64,000 bases of DNA from Shewanella atlantica. Lineage in GTDB: Bacteria; Pseudomonadota; Gammaproteobacteria; Enterobacterales; Shewanellaceae. A model generated the notes under the pieces. It was not told where the DNA came from, searched no databases, and saw only the letters and a list, made by a program, of their open reading frames with translations. Positions 28,596 through 37,813 of the stretch are shown here, piece after piece; the first letter of the stretch is position 1, and each line of letters opens with the position of its first letter. The DNA lies in assembly GCF_003966265.1 (NCBI RefSeq), contig NZ_RXNV01000001.1:744001-808000 (forward strand), written 5' to 3'. A program made the position numbers and the translations under genes.

Positions 28596-28825
28596 TCTGT
28601 TTTTAATAGATAGAACGGGTACCTAGGCTCAAGGCCAGCCTAAGTCAATAAGGCTAAATGGCCCTAATCGCCACGTTTAATTTATCAAACCTTAACTGTC
28701 GTTAAAGCGGCAATTAAGGCTTGAGGGATTTTTGCAGCCAATATTTGCTGCTCGCGGGCATAATAAGAACGAAAATAAGGAACTAAACCTATGTTTTACG
28801 GAGAGATTAAGTCAGGAGTTCAAAT
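28596..28825. other. betA-transporter gap
   Basis: These 230 bases contain short complementary stretches (CTTAACTG...CAATTAAG) but no strong terminator, so read-through from betA is possible. A separate promoter for the transporter cannot be excluded. Confidence 0.35.
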
Positions 28826-30043
28826 ATGACCACTTGGCTTACAATAGGGATATTATTCACCTTCGCCGCCATCGCCTTTGTGCTCTATCGCTGGGGTAAT
28901 GTGAAATGTATCGGTGTCACACCGGTTCGTACCTTTACCTTTATCGCAATACTATTTACCTCAGGTTTGGATGTGGGATTGATCATGTTCCCGCTAACTG
29001 AGTTCGGTGGCTACGCCGACTTAAGCACTAGCCCTGAGTATGGCTTTACCAATCCATTAGCAATTGAATTTGGTTTCTGGGCATTTCTGATCTGGGCATT
29101 TTACTTCTTAACCTGCTTCTACTTCTGTGTAGTCGAGCCAAGAGTAAAATTCTTCGAGATCCCATTGATTAAGTTCATTAATAACTTAGTGATTATCGGC
29201 ACCTGTGCCTTTACCGCTTACCTCTTGCTAACCAACCTCCCCTGGTATCTGCCAGAGATGGGCGACGGCGAAACCATTGTCAGCAGTTTCTACCTGATAG
29301 TATTTGTCGCCATTGCAGCCGCCGTATACTCCAGTACCAGTATTCGTTACGTTCGCATCCTGAGCTTGGCAACTACCTGGTTGTTCATCGGCTTAATCGC
29401 ATTAATGTGGGCAGGAGCATTTTTATCGGACGGTTCGGGAATAGGTGAGTTTGTGACTACCTTTGCCTTGATTGGCGATTACTTTGGCAACCTACACCAC
29501 TTCGTACTGCCCATGAATGATTACCATGAATTCTACCTGTTCTGGTGGTTTGCATGGAGCATTATGATCGGACAGTTTACCGCACGTTTTGTCGGTGGCA
29601 TGAGAACCTATCAGGTATTGATAGCCATGATGGTATTCCCATCTGTGCCAATCGCGGTCTGGTTTACCGTGCTCTATTACTACAGTGCCAACGAAATCGC
29701 CACCACTGGCTTCTATAATCTGGCCATGGTTCTGGTGGGTATCACCTTCGTAATTAACTCACTCGACTCCTTGATTCGTCTGTACACAGACAACCTCAAC
29801 CTGACTGTTGAGCGTTTCGGCAAGACCAGGTACATCATTGGCAACATAGCCCTGATGAGCGGATTAACTTTGTTGTTTAAGCTGGATTTCTTACAAATTC
29901 AGTGGGTCGGCGCCTTGGCTATCAGCCTGATCTTAGCTTGCTTCGGTTATATCCTAGCGAAGAAATACCGCAAGGTGGCGGCCATCGAGCACTCACCGAC
30001 AGAAAACAAAATTGATTTCAGTAAAATTGAATTAGCTAACTAA
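28826..30043 (+). CDS. Short, divergent BCCT-like transporter (probable choline uptake)
   Basis: The 405-residue protein has about ten hydrophobic helices. The stretch FYLFWWFAWSIMIGQFTARFVGGMRTYQVL (near residues 233-262) fits the signature of betaine/carnitine/choline transporters, where aromatic residues around W-W-x-x-W line the substrate site and G-x-F-x-A-R follows. GLDVGLIMFPLTEF near 48-61 resembles the glycine segment G-x-G-x-G, but degenerate. Typical BCCT proteins have 12 helices and 500-700 residues; this one lacks the long N- and C-terminal extensions and is probably shortened at the C-terminus. It follows betA, so sodium- or proton-coupled choline import is likely but inferred. 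Confidence 0.75.
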   Translation: MTTWLTIGILFTFAAIAFVLYRWGNVKCIGVTPVRTFTFIAILFTSGLDVGLIMFPLTEFGGYADLSTSPEYGFTNPLAIEFGFWAFLIWAFYFLTCFYFCVVEPRVKFFEIPLIKFINNLVIIGTCAFTAYLLLTNLPWYLPEMGDGETIVSSFYLIVFVAIAAAVYSSTSIRYVRILSLATTWLFIGLIALMWAGAFLSDGSGIGEFVTTFALIGDYFGNLHHFVLPMNDYHEFYLFWWFAWSIMIGQFTARFVGGMRTYQVLIAMMVFPSVPIAVWFTVLYYYSANEIATTGFYNLAMVLVGITFVINSLDSLIRLYTDNLNLTVERFGKTRYIIGNIALMSGLTLLFKLDFLQIQWVGALAISLILACFGYILAKKYRKVAAIEHSPTENKIDFSKIELAN

Positions 30044-30056
30044 AAACAAAAGGGAA

Positions 30057-30764
30057 ATGATGAATAACACAATGAAGCGACTGGCCATACTTGGATTGAT
30101 AGCCTTGCCGACTACGACGATGGCCGGGGTTAGCTCAACCGTCACAGCTGTCTCCGATTATACCTTTAACGGTGTGAGCCAGACAGACAGCGGTCCGGCT
30201 CTGCAGGCCAGCCTGGATTACGCCGCTGATTCTGGTTGGTATGTCGGAACCTGGGCGTCAAACGTCGATTTTGGTTCGGGTGATGATACCTGGCTGGAGC
30301 TTGATTTTTACGGCGGTCACTTCCTCCAGCTTACGGAGCGTGTATCACTGGATGCAGGTATCGCCTATTACACCTACCATGGCGACTCGTTCTCGGATGA
30401 GTACCAATATCCGGAGCTGTATACCAAGTTTGGCTATTCATCGTCTGTCGGACAGAGTGAACTGAACTTCTGGTACACCTGGGATTACTTCGGTGTAGAT
30501 GCGGGTCACTACATCATGATGGCTGCACACACCTTTAGCGTCGCCGAAGGTCATGATATTCGAGTGAGTTTCGATCGTTCGACATCGCTCGATGAGGATA
30601 AGTGGGCATGGGATGGCGATAAGGCCTATAACCATTTCCGTGCCGAGTATATGACAAGCTGGAAAGGCTTCGATTTTAATCTTGCCGTGGAAGATACCAG
30701 CATGGATACCGATGCCAGTGATACCCGAGCGGTATTATCTGTAGCGCGCACCTTTGCTTTTTAA
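30057..30764 (+). CDS. Outer-membrane beta-barrel protein, TIGR02001/TorF-like
   Basis: The 235-residue product has a signal peptide (cleavage after TTTMA, near residue 24). A mature sequence follows of alternating short strands such as VSSTVTAVSDYTFNGVSQTDSGPALQASLDY, GWYVGTWASNVDFG and WLELDFYGGH. This opening, with S-D-Y-x-F-x-G-V-S-Q, is characteristic of the TIGR02001 family of proteobacterial outer-membrane proteins, and the final residue is phenylalanine as in assembled barrels. Two ATG codons overlap at 30057 and 30060, and the second has better spacing from AGGG. It lies 13 bases behind the choline transporter and before a strong terminator, so it is co-expressed with it and may be an outer-membrane pore for choline or related cations. 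Confidence 0.82.
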   Translation: MMNNTMKRLAILGLIALPTTTMAGVSSTVTAVSDYTFNGVSQTDSGPALQASLDYAADSGWYVGTWASNVDFGSGDDTWLELDFYGGHFLQLTERVSLDAGIAYYTYHGDSFSDEYQYPELYTKFGYSSSVGQSELNFWYTWDYFGVDAGHYIMMAAHTFSVAEGHDIRVSFDRSTSLDEDKWAWDGDKAYNHFRAEYMTSWKGFDFNLAVEDTSMDTDASDTRAVLSVARTFAF

Positions 30765-30790
30765 GTCAGGCTTAATAAGCAGTTAAGTAA

Positions 30791-30824
30791 AACGGTATAA
30801 CGCTCAGGCGTTATACCGTTTTTT
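30791..30824 (+). terminator. Terminator of the bet locus
   Basis: A perfect 13-bp stem (AACGGTATAACGC at 30791-30803 with 30808-30820), a 4-base loop and a T run follow the outer-membrane protein gene by 26 bases. Confidence 0.92.
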
Positions 30825-30892
30825 ATTTAATGGATAGGTAGCCGGAAAAATTGAAACTTGATTTGCTAAACCACTACAAGGGCACTTTATTC

Positions 30893-32194
30893 TCAATCGC
30901 TCCCGCGTCTTAACATGCCTTTATCGAACATTCTGTAACAGGCTGCGCTATCCTGTTTAGCCGCATACATGGCAACATCGGCAAATTTTATTAACTCTTT
31001 CCTGTCCACCGAATCCTCGGGAGATACCGCGACACCGACACTGACCGATATATCGATCTCCTTCCCCTCGAGAGTCGCCGGATGTTTAAACTCACGTACA
31101 ATGTTATTAACCACATTATGTATATGAGTCATATTTTTGATATCTTTTATGACAACCAAAAACTCATCGCCTCCGACCCTAAATACTGTATCGCTGTCAC
31201 GTACAGCATATTTAATACGATAAGCGGTCTCTTTAATCACTAAATCACCAACATGATGCCCATACTGATCATTTATCTCTTTGAAGCGGTCAAGATCAAT
31301 AAACAACACAGCAATCATGCCGCCGCACTCCTGCACTTCACCAATCACAGTCTCTATCTCTTCGGGCATAGTGAGTCGATTCTTTAATCCGGTTAGCTCA
31401 TCGTGATGAGCCTTAAAGCCGAGATCTTGCTCTCTTTGATAGACCTTTTCACTCATAACAAAGAAGGTTGAGAGTAAGTGCCCCATCTCATCGTTTTTAA
31501 CCACGTCATTCACTTCCAGCTTATGCCCCTCCTCTAATTTCTTCACGCTGGAAAGCAGTAGCTCCAGGGGATGGAAGAAGCTCCGCCGTAAAAAGTTAAT
31601 AGTCACGAAGAAAAGGCCAATAAACAGGACAATCTCAACGATGATAAGGGTGGTTATCTGCGCTCTGTTTTCTCTGAAATCTCCCTTTCTCTGCTCCAAC
31701 AACAGTTTTTCTGCATTAATAAACGTAGCGAAGAGGCTGCGGATATTATCCATATATTGCTTGCCCCGGTTATCACCCACCACCTGAACGGCCATCTCGT
31801 TATTATCACCCTGAACCAGTTCAATCGTCTCCTCCAACTCCAGAAACTTAAGCTGCATCTGCTCTTCGATTGCGTTCAAAATATCTTGCTGTTCGGGGTT
31901 ATCAGAGGTGAGTTTTTTTAATCTGATAAAGCTCTCTTTAGCGATAAGAGCACCATTATGGTAGGGCTCTAAATATGCCGAGTTAGTTGTCAGTAAATAC
32001 CCTCGTTGCCCGGTTTCAGCATCTTTCATCGCACCAGACAATGCCTGTGTTTCATTCAACACCTCGTGCGTGTGGATCACCCACTTCAGCTTTTCCTCGC
32101 CGTAGCTCTCTAACTGGAAGGTAAAAATTGAGTTGAAAATTGCGGCTAAAAAAAGCAAGCCCAATAATAGTGATAGCTTTAAGCGAATACTCAA
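30893..32194 (-). CDS. Membrane diguanylate cyclase, CHASE3-HAMP-GGDEF
   Basis: The 433-residue protein makes cyclic di-GMP. A first membrane helix (residues about 5-25) is followed by a periplasmic CHASE3-type helical sensor containing DAETGQRGYLLT. A second membrane helix (about 180-202), a HAMP-like linker and a GGDEF domain from about 265 complete it. The catalytic motif is intact (FRVGGDEFLVV), and RDSD five residues before it fits the allosteric RxxD inhibition site. DELTGLKNR opens the domain. There is no EAL domain. It reads leftward, convergent with the bet locus; the signal it senses is unknown. Confidence 0.92.
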   Translation of the reverse strand: MSIRLKLSLLLGLLFLAAIFNSIFTFQLESYGEEKLKWVIHTHEVLNETQALSGAMKDAETGQRGYLLTTNSAYLEPYHNGALIAKESFIRLKKLTSDNPEQQDILNAIEEQMQLKFLELEETIELVQGDNNEMAVQVVGDNRGKQYMDNIRSLFATFINAEKLLLEQRKGDFRENRAQITTLIIVEIVLFIGLFFVTINFLRRSFFHPLELLLSSVKKLEEGHKLEVNDVVKNDEMGHLLSTFFVMSEKVYQREQDLGFKAHHDELTGLKNRLTMPEEIETVIGEVQECGGMIAVLFIDLDRFKEINDQYGHHVGDLVIKETAYRIKYAVRDSDTVFRVGGDEFLVVIKDIKNMTHIHNVVNNIVREFKHPATLEGKEIDISVSVGVAVSPEDSVDRKELIKFADVAMYAAKQDSAACYRMFDKGMLRRGSD

Positions 32195-32550
32195 TCTGGC
32201 TCTCCCTGTGTTTCCAAAGAACTAAAGCTAAAATTTAAACGTTTAGTGATATCTCTTATCAACGACAACTCAATACGGAAACAACTCCTGAGTTTAGTTG
32301 CCGTCTCTACAAGTAACTCTCATGGATATTATAACTCACCGACTCAAAACAGTTGAATTATCAGGCGATATATAGAGGCCACTTCGAAAACAGATTAAAA
32401 ACGAAATCTGAAATAAAAGCCAATGAACTAAATACCGAACTAAGACTTCTATTTAAAGCCAAGCCACTCACTGCAGATTTTTCACTAAATGCGATACCCC
32501 ATGTTATATTAGCGCCCATATTCAGTCAGGTAGTCAAAGAAGGTTATTAA
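32195..32550. other. Divergent gap GGDEF gene / mtnN
   Basis: The 356 bases hold no gene. At the right end TTCACT (32481-32486) and, 18 bases on, an extended -10 box TGTTATATT (32502-32510) form a plausible mtnN promoter 41 bases before the ATG. Confidence 0.45.
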
Positions 32551-33243
32551 ATGAAAATCGGTATTATTGGCGCTATGGAGCCGGAAGTTGCGCATTTAAT
32601 TGAGTCGATGGAAAACCCAAGCTCTACAACAATTGCGGGTATCGAGTTTGTTGCGGGCCAGCTTGCAGGCAAAGAAGTGGTCGTCACTCGCTCCGGTATT
32701 GGCAAGGTCACCGCCAGTATCGCAACCACATTACTTATCGAAAAATATGCGCCTGACGCTATTATTAATACCGGTTCGGCTGGCGGCTTTGCCGATGAAC
32801 TTGCTATCGGTGATATAGTTATCTCATCTGAAGTGCGCCACCACGATGTCGATGTAACCGCATTCGGCTATGAGATTGGCCAGATGGCACAACAACCTGC
32901 AGCCTTTATTCCCGATGCAGCACTCGTTACCGCGGCGCAAAAAGCTGTCGCCAGCCTGGGCGAAGTGAAAGCCATCGAAGGATTGATCTGTACCGGTGAC
33001 AGTTTTATCTGTGACCCTGTCCGTACTAAGACTATGTTAGAGCACTTCCCGACTATGGCTGCATGCGAGATGGAAGGCGCGGCTATCGCTCAGGTATGTC
33101 ATCAGTTCGATGTGCCCTTTGTTGTGATCCGCTCATTATCTGATAATGCTAATAATGACTCTCCTGTCGATTTCGATGAGTACTTAGTTAAAGCGGGCCA
33201 TCATTCTGCGTTAATGGTGATAGCACTACTAGAGCAGCTATAA
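32551..33243 (+). CDS. mtnN: 5'-methylthioadenosine/S-adenosylhomocysteine nucleosidase
   Basis: MtnN (Pfs) cleaves adenine from methylthioadenosine, S-adenosylhomocysteine and 5'-deoxyadenosine in the cytoplasm, detoxifying by-products of SAM use and feeding autoinducer-2 synthesis. The 230 residues match E. coli (232). Signatures are [51 protein letters not shown] and the nucleoside-binding [14 protein letters not shown] with SLSDNAN containing the catalytic Asp. It is followed after 26 bases by a CbiB-like gene, an arrangement also seen in Vibrio. Confidence 0.97.
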   Translation: MKIGIIGAMEPEVAHLIESMENPSSTTIAGIEFVAGQLAGKEVVVTRSGIGKVTASIATTLLIEKYAPDAIINTGSAGGFADELAIGDIVISSEVRHHDVDVTAFGYEIGQMAQQPAAFIPDAALVTAAQKAVASLGEVKAIEGLICTGDSFICDPVRTKTMLEHFPTMAACEMEGAAIAQVCHQFDVPFVVIRSLSDNANNDSPVDFDEYLVKAGHHSALMVIALLEQL

Positions 33244-33269
33244 TTTATTAATGCATTTAGGTAAAGATC

Positions 33270-34253
33270 ATGGTTCCAGAGTTTGCTGCACAACTACTTA
33301 ATGACTCTCCTTTTTATCAAGGGGCCATGATCCTTATTATCAGTCTGCTGTTATCAAAAATTGCGCCGCTACCACGTAACTATCAGCCTATCGTCTGGTT
33401 TGGGCTACTGGCAAAAGAACTCGCCGCCAAGGTCAATCACACAAGTCGAGCCCCCTCTCAGCAACTCATCGCCGGTACTTTAGCCTGTATCCTATTGGTC
33501 TTACCCTTTTCGGCAATTATGACCTTTCTGATGCAACTCGCCGCTTTCCCCTGGTTCTTTGAATTTGTCACCCTATACATCTGTCTCAATGATGAGAACT
33601 TCAATCAAACGGCCATAGAGGTGAAGCAGGCGTTATACCAAGAAGACAAAAACAGAGCCAGATCGATTCTCTCTCCCTGGCTCTACCGGGATACAAAAGA
33701 GCTTAGCGAAGTTGGTATTGCCAAAGCGACCATAGAAAAACTCGTCACCACACCAGTATATGGCACGGTATCGACGATCATTTTCTTCGGTATAGGTGGC
33801 GCACCTCTGGTACTCATCACCCGAATGATTAAACAACTGGAGCTTTGCTGGCCTCCCATCAATCCTCAATTTTCCCACTTTGGTAAACCTGTTTATCTGT
33901 TAAGCACCCTGCTATTTATCGTGCCCAGCTGGTTATGGAATATCAGCATTGCCATTCAGGGGGGGCCTCAAACTATCCTAAGCCTGCTTAAACCTCTCCC
34001 CAACACTCAGCCCTTGCATAACTGCATTAATACCTGCTCCATTTCAGCAAGAGTGTTGAATGTAGAATTAGGAGGGCCTATGAAGTTCAACGGAATAAAG
34101 GTAGATACAACCAAACTGAACCACGGCCCCAAACCTAATGCAGACTCGATAACATCGGCTATCAGACTGGCCAATACCACTTATGGTATCTGGATCTTCT
34201 TCGTGATATCCATGCCACTCATCTGGGCTGGTTTACGCTATCTCCACAGCTAA
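33270..34253 (+). CDS. CbiB/CobD-related integral membrane protein
   Basis: The 327-residue protein has five or so hydrophobic segments. A central block (ARSILSPWLYRDTKELSEVGIAKATIEKLVTTPVYGTVSTIIFF) follows the adenosylcobinamide-phosphate synthase (CbiB) pattern R-x-x-L-S-x-x-V-x-R-D-T...A-x-I-E. CbiB attaches aminopropanol to cobyric acid in corrinoid salvage. The match is divergent: the usual E-N/D-G-x-x-D-x-x-x-P-x-F segment is altered to TTPVYGTVSTIIF, so activity is doubtful. The gene follows mtnN closely and probably shares its transcript. No other cobalamin gene is present in the window. Confidence 0.7.
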   Translation: MVPEFAAQLLNDSPFYQGAMILIISLLLSKIAPLPRNYQPIVWFGLLAKELAAKVNHTSRAPSQQLIAGTLACILLVLPFSAIMTFLMQLAAFPWFFEFVTLYICLNDENFNQTAIEVKQALYQEDKNRARSILSPWLYRDTKELSEVGIAKATIEKLVTTPVYGTVSTIIFFGIGGAPLVLITRMIKQLELCWPPINPQFSHFGKPVYLLSTLLFIVPSWLWNISIAIQGGPQTILSLLKPLPNTQPLHNCINTCSISARVLNVELGGPMKFNGIKVDTTKLNHGPKPNADSITSAIRLANTTYGIWIFFVISMPLIWAGLRYLHS

Positions 34254-34370
34254 TCTGCCGATAAAATTAGCTATTACTTCTTATTTACAAATTAATCTGT
34301 TTGGTATTCACAAAATCCATTGGTATTATTCACCTAATTAACTCCCTATTTCCGCTATAGGCAACTGACT

Positions 34371-34760
34371 TTGTTTGAACATATTCATGTATCCTTAACC
34401 ACTCCTGCGCTCCTGTTTCCGGCTATTTCACTGCTGTTACTGGCATATACCAACCGTTTTTTTTCACTTGCTGCACTGATCAGAAGTCTCAGCAATAACG
34501 GCAAGCCGGTTCATAGTGAACAGTTAAAAAACTTGAGGCAGAGGATCATCATAATCAAACGCATGCAGGAATCCGGCGTCATGAGCTTCGCGCTATGCGT
34601 TGTTTGCATGATCTTCATCTATATCGGACTCAATAAGATAGGTTCAGTTATTTTCGGCTGTAGCCTGTTGCTGCTGCTCTACTCTCTACTTTTATCGGTA
34701 AAAGAGATCCGCATCTCGGTCGACGCCCTGAACCATCATCTTAAAGAGATGGATCAATGA
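34371..34760 (+). CDS. DUF2721 family small membrane protein
   Basis: The 129-residue protein has a short N-terminal segment, a helix at about 10-30 (PALLFPAISLLLLAYTNRFFSLAALIRSL), a basic amphipathic middle (NLRQRIIIIKRM) and two C-terminal helices. This layout is typical of DUF2721, of unknown function. No ATG is available; TTG at 34371 is the best start, with AGG about nine bases upstream. Its stop overlaps the next start (ATGA), linking it to the TRIC channel gene. Confidence 0.75.
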   Translation: MFEHIHVSLTTPALLFPAISLLLLAYTNRFFSLAALIRSLSNNGKPVHSEQLKNLRQRIIIIKRMQESGVMSFALCVVCMIFIYIGLNKIGSVIFGCSLLLLLYSLLLSVKEIRISVDALNHHLKEMDQ

Positions 34761-35383
34761 CAGAGTGGATCTACTTTTTCGACCTGTGTGGTACCGCCGT
34801 ATTTGCCCTCTCCGGAGCCCTCGCCGCAGGCCGCCATCGAATGGATCCCTTCGGCGTGATCGTATTAGCCTCAGTAACTGCAGTAGGCGGCGGCAGCATT
34901 CGCGATGCCCTGCTTGGAACCACACCGGTTTTTTGGATCCGCGACCCAAACTACATCATCGTCATATTAATAACAGTGCTTTTGACTATGCTATTTGTGC
35001 GAAAGCCTAAGAAAGTGCCGCAGCATACCCTTCCCATAGCAGATGCATTAGGGCTCGCTCTCTTTACTGTTATTGGTGCCGAGAAAGCTCTCAGCCTCGA
35101 GTTAGGTGGAATGATAGCCGTTGTAATGGGCTTGATAACGGGCGTAGGAGGAGGCATGATTCGAGATCTATTATGCCGACAAGTACCTATGATTTTACGG
35201 ACCGAAATATATGCAACCGCATCTATCGTAGGCGGGATCGGCTACAGCCTGAGTATTCACTTAGGGGCTGTCGATAAACAAGCCTTGGTGCTTGCGATGA
35301 TCGTAGCCTTGGCCATCAGGCTGGCCGCGATAAAATGGCATCTTTCTCTACCTGCATTTGATCTGAAGACGAATAAACAATGA
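34757..35383 (+). CDS. TRIC-type cation channel family protein (UPF0126, YadS/YicG-like)
   Basis: The 208-residue membrane protein has seven hydrophobic segments in two repeats. Each repeat contains the conserved pattern around GG-x-x-RD: VGGGSIRDALLGTTPVFWI near residue 44 and VGGGMIRDLLCRQVPMIL near 132. Bacterial relatives form trimeric potassium-permeable channels; some were named glycine transporters. The ion handled here is unknown. The start overlaps the DUF2721 stop and the stop overlaps the next gene's start, both by ATGA. Confidence 0.9.
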   Translation: MTEWIYFFDLCGTAVFALSGALAAGRHRMDPFGVIVLASVTAVGGGSIRDALLGTTPVFWIRDPNYIIVILITVLLTMLFVRKPKKVPQHTLPIADALGLALFTVIGAEKALSLELGGMIAVVMGLITGVGGGMIRDLLCRQVPMILRTEIYATASIVGGIGYSLSIHLGAVDKQALVLAMIVALAIRLAAIKWHLSLPAFDLKTNKQ

Positions 35384-35859
35384 ACTTGCGATATCTCTGG
35401 TTAATTTTTACCTTTTTCAGCCTACCTTCGATGGCCAACACCACACAGATGCCCATCGAGCAGCAACTGGCCGTGAAGTATATTCAGGCATTGACCGATC
35501 ACGACTACAAAACCTTATTCAATTTTTACAACCGGGACAGTGTTTTCAATGACAAGACCGCGAGTAAGAAATACACCGGCAGACGTCATATACTCAGCTT
35601 CCTGAAACGCGCCCATCAGGGGGTACTCGAGTATGGGTTTAATATTGAACATATGTTTAACTCTGGCTCACTGGTCGTAATGATTGGCAATTATCACTAC
35701 AAGGGGCCGGGCGAGCAGTTTGGTAAACCCGGTAAAATTATCGACTTAGCCATTCCCGGAGTCACCACGGTGAAGTTAGACATGGATACCCATAGGATCA
35801 AAGAGCACGAAGATTTGATGGATTACCAAACCATGGCAGATCAGTTAGCGGGTCAGTAA
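35380..35859 (+). CDS. Exported NTF2/SnoaL-like protein
   Basis: The 159-residue product begins with a signal peptide (MNLRYLWLIFTFFSLPSMA, cleaved near residue 19). The mature part resembles the cone-shaped NTF2-like fold: an N-terminal helix (QQLAVKYIQALTDHDYKTLFNFY), DSVFNDKTASKKYTGRRHILSFLKRAH and later beta strands. No catalytic residues can be identified. Translation is coupled to the TRIC gene by a 4-base overlap. The three-gene set DUF2721-TRIC-NTF2 looks like one operon of unknown physiological role. Confidence 0.72.
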   Translation: MNLRYLWLIFTFFSLPSMANTTQMPIEQQLAVKYIQALTDHDYKTLFNFYNRDSVFNDKTASKKYTGRRHILSFLKRAHQGVLEYGFNIEHMFNSGSLVVMIGNYHYKGPGEQFGKPGKIIDLAIPGVTTVKLDMDTHRIKEHEDLMDYQTMADQLAGQ

Positions 35860-36041
35860 TCATGACAGGCTCCCGCCCGCAAACGGGGGGCCTATCACCT
35901 TCTTACCAGATAAGACTCCAGCCCCCCTTACCCCATAAGACCTTTTCCTGGCCGATACCGGCACTCCGGCTTAGCTAAACCGTACACGTCCATAACCATC
36001 GACTAGAATTAGTCTTGTACTCATGGTTCGAGGATCTGTTT

Positions 36042-37676
36042 ATGGAGTCAGTTCCAGAGCTTCCTGAAAAAAATCCGGTAGCTGACGAAGAGTTATTTGG
36101 CCACCCCAAAGGCTTGTATATCTGCTTTGCCACTGAAATGTGGGAGCGGTTTTCTTTCTATGGGATGAAGTATCTGCTACTCCTCTATCTGACCAAGTAT
36201 CATCTGTTTTCCGATGGCGCAGGTCTCGAGGTATTGGGAGCCTATGCCGGCCTGGTTTACTCATTACCGGTTGTGGGTGGCATGTTGGCCGATAGGTATT
36301 TAGGCATGCGTAAGGCTGTTATATTCGGCGGAATATTGCTGTGCATTGGGCACCTCTTGATGGCAGTTGAAGGTCATCAGGCAATACAGTACACCGCCGG
36401 CAGTGAGCTTATCTCGGATATCATCCTAAATGATGGCACGACACTGGTGGCTGGCACAGTGTTGAGCGAAACTGTACAAATTCGTGATTTAGCCGCCCTC
36501 AATATCTTTTACCTGGCCTTAGCCTTGATTGTTGTCGGTGTCGGCTTTTTAAAACCTAATATCTCCACCATAGTGGGCCAACTCTATAGCAAAGACGATG
36601 TCCGCCGGGATTCAGGCTTCACCATATTTTATATGGGGATCAATATCGGTGCCTTCGCCGCAACGATTATTTGTGTCTACCTGGGCGAAACGTTTGGCTG
36701 GGGCTATGGTTTCGGCAGCGCGGGGGGAGGTATGTTAATCGGCTTATTTACCTTCCTCAAGGGACAAAAGCATCTGAAGGGGTTGGCCGAACCAGGCGAG
36801 CCAGAACTTCTTACAGAGAAAGTTCTGGGGCCCATCAATCGGGAATTACTGATTTACCTCATAGCTTTGCTGAGTCTGGGGCTGATCTGGCTGGTGATCC
36901 AACATGAGACTCTGGTGTTTGCGGCTCAGCAGGTCGTATTAGTGGTATCCGGTGTGGGATTAATAGCCTATGCCGCATATAAAGGCACCCGGGAAGAGAT
37001 GCACCAGATGAGCGTACTCATGGTACTCATCGCATCGACGATTGTCTTCTGGGCTCTGTTTGAGCAAGCCGCCGGCTCTATGACCCTGTTTGCCGATAGG
37101 GTCATCGACCGCAACATTTTGAGTATTGAGATAGCCGCGGGTCAATTTGGCTCCCTCAATGCCGGCTTCATTATGCTACTGGCCCTGCCCTTCGCGGCAT
37201 TTTGGGTCTGGCTGGACAAGTTTAAATTAAACCCCAATATCCCGATAAAATTTGGCTTAGGGATCATTCAGGCGGGGTTAGGTTTCGGTGTTCTCGTCCT
37301 GGGTTCCCACTTTCCCGATGAAGCAGGAAAAATGAGTCTATGGTGGCTGGTGCTGGCTTACCTGCTCCATACAACGGGTGAGCTCTGCCTGTCGCCTGTA
37401 GGGCTTTCGGCGGTAACTAAGTTAGCAATCCATAAGGTAGTCGGCCTCTCCATGGGGATCTGGTTTCTGGCCACGGCACTTTCGGAAACTCTGGCGATGC
37501 GTTTAGGACAACTCGCGGCCATCGACAGAAGCAGCCCTGAAAGCATGGACATAGCTCAGACTAGTGTGACTTACATACAGCTGTTTGAATTCTTAATGTG
37601 GACCGGCATCATCAGTGGCGCTTTTCTCATTATTATCTCACCGATACTGACACGGGGCATGCACGGGGTTCGTTAA
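36042..37676 (+). CDS. Proton-dependent oligopeptide transporter (POT/PTR2 family)
   Basis: This inner-membrane symporter imports di- or tripeptides with protons. The 544-residue protein has at least twelve hydrophobic helices. The conserved E-x-x-E-R-F-x-x-Y-G motif is seen as ATEMWERFSFYGMKYLLLLYL near residues 28-48, with GGMLADRYLGMRKAVIFGG as the PTR2 loop signature. FYMGINIGAFAA and LLHTTGELCLSPVGLSAVTKLA are further family blocks. ATG at 36042 is preceded by GAGG eight bases upstream; an in-frame TTG at 36015 is less likely. The S9 peptidase cluster lies 10 kb away; a link is only thematic. Confidence 0.93.
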   Translation: MESVPELPEKNPVADEELFGHPKGLYICFATEMWERFSFYGMKYLLLLYLTKYHLFSDGAGLEVLGAYAGLVYSLPVVGGMLADRYLGMRKAVIFGGILLCIGHLLMAVEGHQAIQYTAGSELISDIILNDGTTLVAGTVLSETVQIRDLAALNIFYLALALIVVGVGFLKPNISTIVGQLYSKDDVRRDSGFTIFYMGINIGAFAATIICVYLGETFGWGYGFGSAGGGMLIGLFTFLKGQKHLKGLAEPGEPELLTEKVLGPINRELLIYLIALLSLGLIWLVIQHETLVFAAQQVVLVVSGVGLIAYAAYKGTREEMHQMSVLMVLIASTIVFWALFEQAAGSMTLFADRVIDRNILSIEIAAGQFGSLNAGFIMLLALPFAAFWVWLDKFKLNPNIPIKFGLGIIQAGLGFGVLVLGSHFPDEAGKMSLWWLVLAYLLHTTGELCLSPVGLSAVTKLAIHKVVGLSMGIWFLATALSETLAMRLGQLAAIDRSSPESMDIAQTSVTYIQLFEFLMWTGIISGAFLIIISPILTRGMHGVR

Positions 37677-37691
37677 TCAAACGCTGGATCA

Positions 37692-37720
37692 AAAATGGCC
37701 TGTAAAATACAGGCCATTTT
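37692..37720. terminator. Bidirectional terminator between POT gene and tyrS
   Basis: AAAATGGCCTGTA (37692-37704) pairs perfectly with TACAGGCCATTTT (37708-37720) around three A. Terminal A and T runs let it act in either direction; it is 16 bases after the transporter stop. Confidence 0.88.
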
Positions 37721-37761
37721 ATCGGCTTTTTAGCTAGAGGGGCTAACTGCTTAGCCCAGGC

Positions 37762-37813
37762 TCTAAATCGGAACTTTAAACCAAGGCTTTAAACCAGCTA
37801 TTTAAACCAGAGT
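37762..37813. repeat. 13-bp tandem repeat across the tyrS stop codon
   Basis: TTTAAACCA occurs at 37775, 37788 and 37801, exactly 13 bases apart, with a degenerate copy (TCTAAATCG) at 37762. The copy at 37801 contains the tyrS stop codon and last residues; the others are beyond the gene. The period is the same as in the gltD array. Confidence 0.85.
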
